Origin: Flavobacterium sp. AG291
Lineage (GTDB): Bacteria; Bacteroidota; Bacteroidia; Flavobacteriales; Flavobacteriaceae
DNA length: 33,310 nt
Direction: 5' to 3'
Assembly (NCBI RefSeq): GCF_003350375.1
Contig: NZ_QQAR01000022.1
Location: forward strand, 1-33,310
Under the pieces are notes generated by a model that was not told where the DNA came from, did not search any database, and saw only the letters and a list, made by a program, of their open reading frames with translations. Made by a program: the position numbers and the translations under genes. Numbering within the stretch: position 1 is the first letter of the stretch; each line of letters opens with the position of its first letter. This document shows, piece by piece, positions 1 to 8,180 of this stretch.

Positions 1-408
1 GTAACATGGTATGCTACTCTTGAGGATGCTCAGGCGGGTACTAATGCACTTGCTCCTGACACACAACTTGTTCAGGGAGCAACTTACTATGCGACACAAA
101 CTATTGATACATGTACAAGTGTTGGTGTATTTGCAGTAACAGTTGACATCGTACTTGACAGAGGAGGATTTGATGTAAAAGCATTCTCATACTATCCAAA
201 CCCTGTTAAAGATGTGCTTAACCTTACCTATTCATCTGAAATTACTTCGGTAACGGTATTTAACCTATTAGGTCAAAAAGTTATCTCTCAGGTAGCTAAT
301 GCTACTGATGTAAGAGTTGACATGGCATCTCTTGCCGATGGAGCTTACATCGTTAATGTAACTTCAGGTAATACTGTAAAAACAGTTAAAGTGATTAAAA
401 AGCAATAA
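1..408 (+). CDS. C-terminal end of a T9SS-secreted protein (type A sorting domain), 5' end outside window
   Basis: The reading frame is open from base 1 to the TAA at 406-408, so only the last 135 residues are present. The first part resembles the Ig-like or PKD-like modules of large flavobacterial surface proteins. The last ~75 residues are a type A T9SS C-terminal sorting domain: a YYPNPVKD start, then LNLTYSS, a VTVFNLLGQKV strand, DMASLADGAYIVNV, and a basic end in VKVIKKQ. In this family the domain directs passage of a Sec-exported protein through the T9SS, after which it is normally cleaved. The cargo function cannot be seen here. A strong hairpin terminator follows within 40 bases. Confidence 0.9.
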   Translation, partial: VTWYATLEDAQAGTNALAPDTQLVQGATYYATQTIDTCTSVGVFAVTVDIVLDRGGFDVKAFSYYPNPVKDVLNLTYSSEITSVTVFNLLGQKVISQVANATDVRVDMASLADGAYIVNVTSGNTVKTVKVIKKQ

Positions 409-445
409 TTGTAACACAGGGTAGTACAAAATACTATCATAAATT

Positions 446-475
446 AAAGCCACCATTTTTTGGTGGCTTTTTTAT
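446..475 (+). terminator. Rho-independent terminator
   Basis: A 9-bp perfect stem, AAAGCCACC at 446-454 and GGTGGCTTT at 462-470, is followed by a T tract. It ends the T9SS cargo transcript just ahead of the glycosyltransferase gene. Confidence 0.9.
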
Positions 476-493
476 TATAAAGGAGTAACTTTG
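459..493 (+). promoter_or_regulatory. Putative Bacteroidota promoter for the glycosyltransferase/coaE pair
   Basis: TAACTTTG at 486-493 matches the TAnnTTTG -7 consensus. TTTG at 459-462 lies 23 bases upstream, at the long end of the usual spacing and inside the preceding terminator stem. The predicted start is near base 500, which leaves a leader of about 10 bases. Confidence 0.45.
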
Positions 494-509
494 TTAAAAA
501 AATAAAAGG

Positions 510-1505
510 ATGCTATTTTCATTAATAATCCCTGTATTCAACAGGCCTGATGAGGTTGAAGAGCTGCTGGAAAGCCTTACTTTACAAACTTATAAAGATA
601 GATATGAGATTGTTATAATCGAAGATGGTTCTTCGATAACTTGTAAAGAGGTTGTCGATAGTTATAGCGACAAACTAAATATTTCATACTATTTTAAAGC
701 TAATAGCGGTCCCGGGGATTCCAGAAATTACGGAATGAAGATTGCAAAAGGAGATTATTTTATTATTCTTGATTCTGATTGTATTATTCCACCACATTAT
801 TTAGAAAGTGTAGATTTGAATCTCAAGAAATCTTATGTAGATTGTTTTGGAGGTCCTGATGCTGCTTTAAGTTCATTTAGTGATGTACAAAAAGCAATTA
901 ATTTTTCAATGACTTCTTTCCTAACAACAGGAGGAGTGAGAGGTAAGTCGGAAAAGATTGAAAAATTTCAACCCCGAAGTTTCAATATGGGGATATCAAA
1001 GAAAGCTTTTGAATCATCAGAAGGTTTTGGTCACATTCATCCTGGAGAAGATCCTGACCTTTCGATACGTTTATGGAAACTTGGTTTTAGCACAAAACTG
1101 TTTTCGGACTCTTTTGTGTATCACAAAAGAAGAATTGACTGGGAGAAATTTCACAAGCAGGTAAATAAGTTTGGCAAATGCAGGCCGATACTTGATTTAT
1201 GGCATCCTGAATATAAAAAGGTTACTTTTTTATTCCCTTCAGTATTTATGATAGGATTAGCACTATCTCTTTTTTTATTATTACTTGGTTATTCTGTAGG
1301 AATTTATCTTTACATTTTGTACTTTATCATAATTTTTATAGTATCGGGCATTCAAAATAGAAGTTTTAAGATTGCAGCATTTTCAGTTGTAGCAGTTTTT
1401 ATACAATTTTATGGATATGGTTCCGGATATTTAAAATCGTTTTTAAAGGTTCATATTTTAAAAGAAGATCCTAAAAAAGCATTTCCAGAATTATTCTTTA
1501 AATAA
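510..1505 (+). CDS. Glycosyltransferase family 2, membrane-anchored
   Basis: A 331-residue protein with an N-terminal GT-A fold of GT2 type. It begins LIIPVFNRPDEVEELLESL, has an IIEDGSS nucleotide-binding strand, and carries the metal-binding DSD at residues 88-90. A GEDPD motif at 179-183 is the probable catalytic/acceptor loop. Hydrophobic segments at about 240-260 and 262-282, and a third near 290-305, anchor the C-terminus in the inner membrane. It probably transfers a sugar from a nucleotide donor to a lipid or surface glycan; donor and acceptor are unknown. Its TAA overlaps the coaE ATG by one base (TAATG), so the two are likely translationally coupled although functionally unrelated. 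Confidence 0.88.
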   Translation: MLFSLIIPVFNRPDEVEELLESLTLQTYKDRYEIVIIEDGSSITCKEVVDSYSDKLNISYYFKANSGPGDSRNYGMKIAKGDYFIILDSDCIIPPHYLESVDLNLKKSYVDCFGGPDAALSSFSDVQKAINFSMTSFLTTGGVRGKSEKIEKFQPRSFNMGISKKAFESSEGFGHIHPGEDPDLSIRLWKLGFSTKLFSDSFVYHKRRIDWEKFHKQVNKFGKCRPILDLWHPEYKKVTFLFPSVFMIGLALSLFLLLLGYSVGIYLYILYFIIIFIVSGIQNRSFKIAAFSVVAVFIQFYGYGSGYLKSFLKVHILKEDPKKAFPELFFK

Positions 1506-2089
1506 TGACAAAAGTAATTGGACTTACCGGAGGAATAGGTAGTGGTAAAACTACTATAGCCAATTTGTTTAAATTGCATGGAATTCCTTTGTATATAGCA
1601 GATGATGAAGCAAAAGCAATCTTGTATACAGATGAGGTTATTAAAGAAGTACGTAAAGCTTTTGGGGATTCGATAATGACTGATGGTTTACCTGACAGGG
1701 CTAAATTATCTTCTGTTGTGTTTAAAGAGCCAGAAAAACTTCAAATGCTTAATGAGATAATTCACCCTAAAGTCAAAAAACACTTTAAAGACTGGCTGGA
1801 TAAACAAAATGATTCTCCGTTTATTATAAGAGAAGCAGCAATTTTATTTGAAAGTGGTAGTTATAAAGATTGTGATAAGATTATATTAGTTACTGCTCCT
1901 GTTGACTTAAGAATTGAACGTGTCATGAAACGTGATGGTGTTAGCAGAGAAAAAGTTTTAGAACGCATTAATTCTCAATGGAGTGACGATAAGAAAGCTG
2001 TATTAAGCGATTTTATTATAGAAAACACAAACCTTGACAAGGCAAAAGAAGAAGTTGACAGAATACTTAAAATTCTGAAAAATATTTAA
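1505..2089 (+). CDS. coaE: Dephospho-CoA kinase
   Basis: A 194-residue P-loop kinase that phosphorylates the 3'-hydroxyl of dephospho-CoA with ATP, the last step of coenzyme A synthesis, in the cytoplasm. The Walker A loop GGIGSGKTT is at residues 9-17. It is followed by the DDEA segment and the REAAILFESG stretch, which corresponds to the conserved substrate-binding 'PLLFE' region. Length is normal for the family. The start codon shares its A with the stop of the glycosyltransferase gene. No terminator is seen before the histidine kinase gene 71 bases downstream. Confidence 0.95.
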   Translation: MTKVIGLTGGIGSGKTTIANLFKLHGIPLYIADDEAKAILYTDEVIKEVRKAFGDSIMTDGLPDRAKLSSVVFKEPEKLQMLNEIIHPKVKKHFKDWLDKQNDSPFIIREAAILFESGSYKDCDKIILVTAPVDLRIERVMKRDGVSREKVLERINSQWSDDKKAVLSDFIIENTNLDKAKEEVDRILKILKNI

Positions 2090-2147
2090 AATTTTCAACG
2101 CTTGTTAATATTTGGTTAATCTATTCAGGCTGTAAATGTTAAAATGT

Positions 2148-2155
2148 TAATTTTG
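2148..2155 (+). promoter_or_regulatory. Putative -7 promoter box of the histidine kinase gene
   Basis: TAATTTTG matches the TAnnTTTG consensus exactly and ends five bases before the ATG at 2161. If used, transcription would start at or next to the start codon. No clear TTTG -33 box sits at the expected spacing, so the call is tentative. Confidence 0.4.
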
Positions 2156-2160
2156 TATCG

Positions 2161-3435
2161 ATGAACAGGACAAGATTTCGTTTACTGGTATTTTTTATGA
2201 GCCTATCCCTTATAGGTATTATACTGGTACAGCTTTATTGGGTCAATCTATCATTAAAAAACAGTGAAGATCAGTTTGCCTACCAAATACATAAGATATT
2301 AATACAAGTATCGGAAAGAGTAAAAACACACAGTGAAGATAAATTAGCCCAATTGAAAAAGGCTAATGTCGGTTTAGATGAAAGTGAGATACAAAAAAAA
2401 GACTCTGTTGATTTATGGCTGACTAAAGATTTTATCGATGGACTTATTGTAGAAGAACTGGAAAAAGAGCATGTTGATGTAGATTTTGAATTTGCGGTTT
2501 ATAAAAATCAGCAGCCTACCGATATAAAATCGGATAATTTTAAACATATTGAATATAATTATGAAGATTATCCGTTAATCGACGTAGATGGCACAAGATT
2601 TGCACTTATTTTAAGCTTCCCTAAAAAAGAAGTGTTTTTATTCAGGTCGATATTAAATATAACATTGTTGTCTATAATATTTACCATGATAATAATAATT
2701 GCTTATGTAAGTGCATTAAATCAGCTTATTAAGCAAAAACAGATTTCTGAGATAAAAACAGATTTCATTAATAATATGACACATGAGTTCAAAACACCTA
2801 TTGCAACTATAAATCTTGCTTTAGATGCGATTAAGAACCCAAAGATATTCAGCGATTCGGAGAAGGTACAGCGTTATCTTCAGATGATAAGAGATGAAAA
2901 TAAAAGGATGCATGCCCAGGTTGAAAACGTACTCCAGATATCAAAACTTGATAAGAGAGAACTGGATATAACTAAAGATCAGGCTGATATTCACGATGTA
3001 GTTGAAGAAGCTATTGAACATGTTCATTTGATTATTGAAGCCAGGGAGGGAGTGCTGACAAGACATTTTGATGCGCAGAGGACTACCGCCTTATTAAATG
3101 ATGTTCATTTCACGAATGTTCTTGTTAATATTTTAGACAATGCAATCAAATATTCTCCGGATGAACCCGTTATAGATATTTATACCGAAAATGTAAAAGA
3201 TTTTATCCTTATAAAAATTAAGGATAATGGTATGGGGATGTCTAAGGTAACTCAAAAAAGGATTTTTGAAAAGTTCTACAGAGAACCCACAGGAGATATA
3301 CATAACGTAAAAGGACACGGATTGGGTCTGGCCTACGTTAAAAGAATTATAGAAGACCATAATTGCCACATTTATGTGGAAAGTGAAAAAGGAAAGGGGA
3401 GCACCTTTATAATAAAAATGCCATTAATAAATTAA
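2161..3435 (+). CDS. Sensor histidine kinase (RprX-like)
   Basis: A 424-residue membrane kinase. A first membrane helix lies at about 8-28, a periplasmic sensor region at about 30-160 with no recognised fold, and a second helix at about 162-186. There is little or no HAMP domain. The H-box carries the phospho-accepting His208 in NNMTHEFKTP. The N box reads VLVNILDNAIKYS, the G1 box IKDNGMGMS, and the G2 box GHGLGLAYVKRI. It should autophosphorylate and pass phosphate to the response regulator encoded seven bases downstream. The signal is unknown. The H-box and the pairing resemble the RprX/RprY system of Bacteroides; that assignment is an inference. Confidence 0.92.
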   Translation: MNRTRFRLLVFFMSLSLIGIILVQLYWVNLSLKNSEDQFAYQIHKILIQVSERVKTHSEDKLAQLKKANVGLDESEIQKKDSVDLWLTKDFIDGLIVEELEKEHVDVDFEFAVYKNQQPTDIKSDNFKHIEYNYEDYPLIDVDGTRFALILSFPKKEVFLFRSILNITLLSIIFTMIIIIAYVSALNQLIKQKQISEIKTDFINNMTHEFKTPIATINLALDAIKNPKIFSDSEKVQRYLQMIRDENKRMHAQVENVLQISKLDKRELDITKDQADIHDVVEEAIEHVHLIIEAREGVLTRHFDAQRTTALLNDVHFTNVLVNILDNAIKYSPDEPVIDIYTENVKDFILIKIKDNGMGMSKVTQKRIFEKFYREPTGDIHNVKGHGLGLAYVKRIIEDHNCHIYVESEKGKGSTFIIKMPLIN

Positions 3436-3442
3436 AAAAAAT

Positions 3443-4165
3443 ATGGAAGAAGCAAACAAAAAGATTCTTTTAGTTGAAGACGATCCAAACTTTGGAGCTG
3501 TCCTTAAAGACTATCTGGTAATCAACGATTTTGAAGTTACATTAGCTAAAAACGGAATGGAAGGCTTTGAAAAGTTCAAGAAAGACAATTTTGATCTTTG
3601 TATTCTTGACGTTATGATGCCTTACAAAGACGGATATACACTTGCGAGGGAAATAAGAGAAAAGAATAAGGAAGTGCCTATTATTTTCCTTACGGCTAAA
3701 TCTATGAAAGAAGATGTGCTTAAAGGATATAAGGTAGGGGCAGATGATTATCTAAACAAACCTTTTGACTCTGAGGTGCTTCTTATGAAAATTAAAGCAA
3801 TCATTCAGAGAAAAGCTTCTGAAACAAAAACGGATAATTCTAAATTTGAATTCCAGATTGGTAAATTCCACCTGAATTCAAAACTACGTTTCCTTACTTT
3901 TGACAATGAGGAGCCTATCAAATTATCTCCAAAAGAAAATGAACTGCTAAAAATGCTGGCTCTTCATGAAAACGACCTTATGCCAAGGGAGTTAGCGCTT
4001 ACTAAAATCTGGAGAGATGATAATTACTTTACTTCAAGAAGTATGGATGTTTACATCGCTAAGCTTAGAAAGTACCTTAAACAGGATGAAGAGGTAGAAA
4101 TACTTAATATTCACGGTGAAGGTTTCAGACTTGTTGTTAAGAACAAAGTAGCTGAAGAGAAATAA
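3443..4165 (+). CDS. OmpR-family response regulator (RprY-like)
   Basis: A 240-residue two-domain regulator. The receiver domain (about 6-120) has the acidic pocket VEDD, the phospho-acceptor Asp56 in CILDVMMP, a FLTAKS switch Thr and the conserved Lys in NKPF. The C-terminal winged helix (about 140-235) reads IKLSPKENELLKML and later SRSMDVYIAKLRKYL, followed by the GEGFRLV wing. It should bind DNA as a dimer when phosphorylated by the kinase encoded just upstream, with which it forms an operon. Targets cannot be inferred from this window. Confidence 0.95.
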   Translation: MEEANKKILLVEDDPNFGAVLKDYLVINDFEVTLAKNGMEGFEKFKKDNFDLCILDVMMPYKDGYTLAREIREKNKEVPIIFLTAKSMKEDVLKGYKVGADDYLNKPFDSEVLLMKIKAIIQRKASETKTDNSKFEFQIGKFHLNSKLRFLTFDNEEPIKLSPKENELLKMLALHENDLMPRELALTKIWRDDNYFTSRSMDVYIAKLRKYLKQDEEVEILNIHGEGFRLVVKNKVAEEK

Positions 4166-4169
4166 ATGA

Positions 4170-4197
4170 AAATGCCCCTCGTAATAGAGGGGCATTT
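4170..4197. terminator. Bidirectional terminator between response regulator and thioesterase genes
   Basis: An 11-bp perfect stem (AAATGCCCCTC at 4170-4180, GAGGGGCATTT at 4187-4197) with a 6-base loop. Short T runs occur on both strands, so it can end both convergent transcripts. Confidence 0.88.
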
Positions 4198-4938
4198 TTA
4201 TTTCCAGTTTAGCTCAAGAGCAAAACTTGGCTTGCCGGCTTTTTGTATTGTGAAATAGGTTTGATTATTATCAGATCCTTTTAATATACTTACTTCATCT
4301 CCGGCCATAAGTTCCCGAAGGTAATTCATATCAAAACTTTTAAGTTGCTGACGCAATAACGGCTTGTAATCTATATTGTCAAGGCACCATTCAAGATATT
4401 TTACATTGTTGGCATGGAAAACAATATCAAGATCGGATAATACTACTTTTCGGCTATTAACTTCTTCTGAAGGTCTTGAAAGTTCAATTTTTTTGAAAGA
4501 CTCTTGGGTAGGAACCAATTCAGAATATTTTTCGAAATGCTCATGGGGCAATGCAAGTGCTTCCGACTTTCTAAGTTTGGTGTTTAATACAGCCCAGTAG
4601 GTTAATGCACTTGCCAGTTTCTTATTACCCAAATACATTTCTAACGCTCTTACTGAACGCGAACCCTGTAAATCAACGATCCATGTTTTTATCGTTATAG
4701 TGTCTCCCCATTTGGGTAAAGAGTCAATTTCCAGACGTATACGACTTAAAACCCATGCCTGATCCCTTGTTTGCATATCGATGTAGCTAATACCACCCAG
4801 TTCAGCGTGAGCACCTGCCGTAAGCTGTAAAAGATTGCAAAGTTCGGTATGTTTTAAAAGTCCGTTAGGTGTGCATTGAAGGAAATTAATTTCCCAATCC
4901 TGCGAAAATATTGAGGTAAATTGTGGAGATATCGGCAT
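4198..4938 (-). CDS. Acyl-ACP thioesterase family protein
   Basis: A 246-residue double hotdog-fold protein of the bacterial/plant acyl-ACP thioesterase family. The N-terminal hotdog has the segment LLQLTAGAHAELGGIS with a helix-forming start. The second hotdog contains DIVFHANNVKYLEW, which matches the H-NN-Y-W signature around the catalytic residues. It probably releases free fatty acid from acyl-ACP in the cytoplasm; chain-length preference cannot be read. Its ATG (4936-4938) overlaps the TAA of miaA by one base, so the two are co-translated. Confidence 0.85.
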   Translation of the reverse strand: MPISPQFTSIFSQDWEINFLQCTPNGLLKHTELCNLLQLTAGAHAELGGISYIDMQTRDQAWVLSRIRLEIDSLPKWGDTITIKTWIVDLQGSRSVRALEMYLGNKKLASALTYWAVLNTKLRKSEALALPHEHFEKYSELVPTQESFKKIELSRPSEEVNSRKVVLSDLDIVFHANNVKYLEWCLDNIDYKPLLRQQLKSFDMNYLRELMAGDEVSILKGSDNNQTYFTIQKAGKPSFALELNWK

Positions 4939-5843
4939 TATAAAGTGTTTTCCACAAAAGTAATGATTTCCTGTATGGGAGTAGTAAAATCAAACCATTT
5001 AACGTTTTCTGTTCTCCTGAACCAGGTCATTTGCCTTTTAGCAAATCTTCGGGTGTTTTTTTTTATTTCTTCAATAGCAAAGTCCAAAGTGAATTCACCA
5101 TCAAAGTGACTAAACAATTCACGATAACCTACGGTTTGTAATGCATTCAGTTTTTTGTTTGGGTAAACTGTTTTAGCTTCTTCAATAAGCCCGCTTTCAA
5201 CCATAATATCTACACGTTTATTGATACGCTCATACATCAGTTCTCTGTCAGCTTCCAAACCAATTACAATGGGCGTAAAGTTTCTGCTATTCTTTTTTAC
5301 ATTCAGAAAAGAAGAATAAGGCTTACCGCTACCAATAGAAACTTCAAGTGCACGCATAAGGCGTTGCGGATTTTCTAAAGCCACCTTTTCATAATGTACA
5401 GGGTCGACCTCTTTCAGCTTTTCCTGCAAATAACTTATACCGTTTTTTTCATATGCTGCAATCAGGTTTTCCCTCACGGATATATCAATATCCGGGAAAT
5501 CGTCAAAACCTTTTAAAACGGCATCGATGTAGAGTCCCGAACCGCCAACTAAAACGGCAAAATCATTATTTTGATAAAGTTCATCAAGCTTAGCAATTGC
5601 TTCTCGTTCAAAATCGCCTACTGTATAGTCATCAAAGATGCTTATATTTTGAATAAAATGGTGTTTAGCAGCTTCGAGTTCGTCTTTTGATGGTACAGCT
5701 GTACCAATAGCCATTTCTTTAAAAAACTGTCTGCTATCCGCTGAAATGATCTCACATTTAAAATGATTAGCTATTTCAATGGCTAAGGCGGTTTTTCCTA
5801 TGGCAGTGGGGCCAACTACTATTATGAGATATTTTTTTTGCAA
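4938..5843 (-). CDS. miaA: tRNA dimethylallyltransferase
   Basis: A 301-residue enzyme that adds a dimethylallyl group to N6 of A37 in tRNAs reading UNN codons. The P-loop GPTAIGKT is at residues 11-18. Next come ADSRQFF (about 35-41) with the catalytic Asp and the dimethylallyl-site segment, GGSGLYIDAVLKG, NPQRLMRALEV, and the C-terminal tRNA-binding stretch TRRFAKRQMTWFRR. The start is TTG: an in-frame TAA, which is also the stop of the upstream channel gene, lies three codons before it and no ATG precedes the P-loop. Confidence 0.95.
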   Translation of the reverse strand: MQKKYLIIVVGPTAIGKTALAIEIANHFKCEIISADSRQFFKEMAIGTAVPSKDELEAAKHHFIQNISIFDDYTVGDFEREAIAKLDELYQNNDFAVLVGGSGLYIDAVLKGFDDFPDIDISVRENLIAAYEKNGISYLQEKLKEVDPVHYEKVALENPQRLMRALEVSIGSGKPYSSFLNVKKNSRNFTPIVIGLEADRELMYERINKRVDIMVESGLIEEAKTVYPNKKLNALQTVGYRELFSHFDGEFTLDFAIEEIKKNTRRFAKRQMTWFRRTENVKWFDFTTPIQEIITFVENTL

Positions 5844-5852
5844 GGTATTTGT

Positions 5853-6674
5853 TTAGTCATTTAAATGGTAGCCACAATTATAGCAGTAGCGTGCATCATC
5901 GCGATGTTTATCTGCACTGCAGTTAGGGCAAACCTGTGTGTTTAGGTTAACTTTTTTATCGCCAATAAGTTCGGCAGTAACAAGTCCGGTGGGTACGGCA
6001 ATAATACCATATCCTAAAATCATAATTATTACCGATATGAATTGACCTAAAGAGGTTCCCGGTGTAATGTCTCCAAAACCAACGGTTGTAAGTGTAACTA
6101 TGGTCCAATAGATACTTACCGGTATACTGGTAAACCCATGTTCAGGTCCTTCAATAAGGTACATTATTGTGCCCAGTATTATACAAAGAACCACTACACT
6201 AAAAAGGAAAACGGCAATTTTAGCACGGCTTTTCTTCAGGGCAAGAACCAATTGGTTAGAAGCGCCCACAAAGTGTACCAGCTTTAGTATCCGGAAAACC
6301 CTTAACAAGCGGATAGCTCTGATAGAAATTAGTACACCCGATCCGGGGAAGAGTAATCCTATATATTTTGGTACAGTAGCAAGAAAATCAACTATACCGT
6401 AAAAACTGAAAATGTATTTCCAGGGTTTATTAACAGCAAAGATGCGGGCAATATATTCTAAAGTAAAAAAGATAGTGACAACCCATTCAATTACGGCTAA
6501 CAACTGACCATGTTTTATTTTTATGGATGCGACGCTCTCAAGCATTACTGCTATAACGCTAATGACAATAAGTATTAGCAGAACGAGATCAAAAAACTTT
6601 CCGGCAGGGGTATCAGCTTCATAAATTATAGTATGAAGTTTTTTTCGGAAATTATCTATTTTGCTATTGTCCAA
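5853..6674 (-). CDS. Voltage-gated-type potassium channel with C-terminal zinc ribbon
   Basis: A 273-residue six-helix ion channel subunit (ion transporter family, tetrameric in relatives). An S4-like helix at about 119-134 has regularly spaced arginines (IRAIRLLRVFRILKL). The pore loop carries the selectivity filter TTVGFGD at 196-202, which indicates K+ selectivity. S5 and S6 flank it at about 152-174 and 212-236. The end holds a Cys4 zinc ribbon, C249/C252 and C264/C267 (CPNC, CYNC), an uncommon cytoplasmic addition that may be regulatory. The start is TTG; an in-frame stop lies six codons upstream. The stop codon is ten bases before miaA. Confidence 0.88.
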   Translation of the reverse strand: MDNSKIDNFRKKLHTIIYEADTPAGKFFDLVLLILIVISVIAVMLESVASIKIKHGQLLAVIEWVVTIFFTLEYIARIFAVNKPWKYIFSFYGIVDFLATVPKYIGLLFPGSGVLISIRAIRLLRVFRILKLVHFVGASNQLVLALKKSRAKIAVFLFSVVVLCIILGTIMYLIEGPEHGFTSIPVSIYWTIVTLTTVGFGDITPGTSLGQFISVIIMILGYGIIAVPTGLVTAELIGDKKVNLNTQVCPNCSADKHRDDARYCYNCGYHLND

Positions 6675-6712
6675 TACTAAGAGATTTGCTTATATCAAAA
6701 ATAATGAATCTA

Positions 6713-8077
6713 CTAAAGACGTACTATTTTTAAGCCTTTCTTTTTTCGGATGTAGTCCTGAATAATTTTTTTTACATCCTTATTGTTATCCATTGGAGTT
6801 AGTATGTTTTTCAGGATGTTGATGTTTGTAATCTGATAATTCAGGTTATAGAAAGCATAGCCTTTATATATGCCATTCTCTATAAGTACAGCACTCCGTT
6901 CATCAACAGCACGGCCTCTGTCAATAATTATCATGCTCTGATTATGGAAGCTATTATTATTGATGAATTCTAAAACCCTTTCGTTATAGGTTTCAGGAGT
7001 TTCATGTCCAAGGCATGCACCATTACAATTGCTAAGCTCATACGGGAAACAATGTTCTTTTTCAGAAGAACTAATTTCATTTATCTTCTGGCAAAGATTA
7101 TACTTTTCCACAATGGCAAACAAGGCTGTCCTGGCTTCAACAATGCCGGGAAAGGAAACCACTTCCTTCTTGCGGTTATCAGTTTTCTGAATTTTAAGGC
7201 ATAAATAGCCATGCGAATCTTTTTCGGCATAAAGCGACCAGGGAAACACAGTTTTTTTCAAAGCTCGATTGTAAACGGGCTTGTTTACTTTTATTTCCTG
7301 GCATTCTTTAAGAAGGGCAATAAGTTCACTTCCGGTTTCTTCATACTGAACCGAGAAAGCCTCCCTTTGTATTTTTTTAGATTTACGGGCAACACTTGTA
7401 AAATGCTGGTTTACCCTCTTTTTTATATTCTTGCTTTTCCCCAGGTAAATTATATCACCTTTTTCATTATAGATGTAATATAGTCCGGTAACAGACGGTA
7501 TTCCATCAACAAGGTCAAGCAATTTAGGAGAAATGCCTTTTTTCTGCTCTGTTTTTATCAGGCTTGTCAGGATCTCTTTTTCAGTGTCTTTAGCTAATAA
7601 CAGCTTGAATAGCTGAACAGTTGCCATAGCATCACCGGTTGCACGGTGCCTGTCACTCATAGGTATGCCTAATGCACGAACAAGTTTGCCAAGACTGTGT
7701 GATTTTTGTTCAGGAAGCAGTTTTTGTGAAAGCTCAACCGTACAGAGAGTTTGCTTCTCAAAGTTATATCCTAAGTTTCTAAACTCAGTTCGTAGAACAC
7801 GGTAGTCAAACTGTGCATTGTGGGCTACAATGATACAACCCTCAGTAATTTCAATAATTCGTTTTGCAACTTCATAAAACTTAGGGGCGCTGCGAAGCAT
7901 GGCATTATTTATGCCGGTAAGCTTAACCACAAAAGGCTGAATGGGTTTCTCAGGGTTGACAAGGCTAATGAATTGGTCTACAATTTCATGGCCATCAAAT
8001 TTATAAATGGCAATCTCTGTAATACCTTCTTCATTATATTGACCGCCGGTAGTTTCTATGTCTAATATTGCGTACAA
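6713..8077 (-). CDS. DnaQ-like 3'-5' exonuclease fused to a GIY-YIG (UvrC/Cho-type) endonuclease domain
   Basis: A 454-residue fusion. Residues 1-165 form a DEDDh exonuclease: D6 and E8 in LDIETTGG, D91 in HNAQFD, and H144/D149 in HRATGD. Residues about 195-275 are a GIY-YIG nuclease, with GLYYIY at 198-203, YLGKSKNI at 211-218 and the following Arg. The remaining part, with a Cys-containing segment near CNGACLGH, resembles the region after the nuclease domain in UvrC/Cho proteins. Similar DnaQ-UvrC fusions occur in actinobacteria and Bacteroidota and are presumed to act in DNA repair. TTG is the likely start, since it gives the family-standard beginning of the exonuclease; an in-frame TAA lies a few codons upstream. 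Confidence 0.9.
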   Translation of the reverse strand: MYAILDIETTGGQYNEEGITEIAIYKFDGHEIVDQFISLVNPEKPIQPFVVKLTGINNAMLRSAPKFYEVAKRIIEITEGCIIVAHNAQFDYRVLRTEFRNLGYNFEKQTLCTVELSQKLLPEQKSHSLGKLVRALGIPMSDRHRATGDAMATVQLFKLLLAKDTEKEILTSLIKTEQKKGISPKLLDLVDGIPSVTGLYYIYNEKGDIIYLGKSKNIKKRVNQHFTSVARKSKKIQREAFSVQYEETGSELIALLKECQEIKVNKPVYNRALKKTVFPWSLYAEKDSHGYLCLKIQKTDNRKKEVVSFPGIVEARTALFAIVEKYNLCQKINEISSSEKEHCFPYELSNCNGACLGHETPETYNERVLEFINNNSFHNQSMIIIDRGRAVDERSAVLIENGIYKGYAFYNLNYQITNINILKNILTPMDNNKDVKKIIQDYIRKKKGLKIVRL

Positions 8078-8180
8078 AAAAGTAATTCTCTGTTGTTAGG
8101 GGAATAGGTTCAAGGCTACAAATTACGTAAATTTAAACTATTATCAATAGCCTATTTATCAAATAGAATTGTTTTAACAA

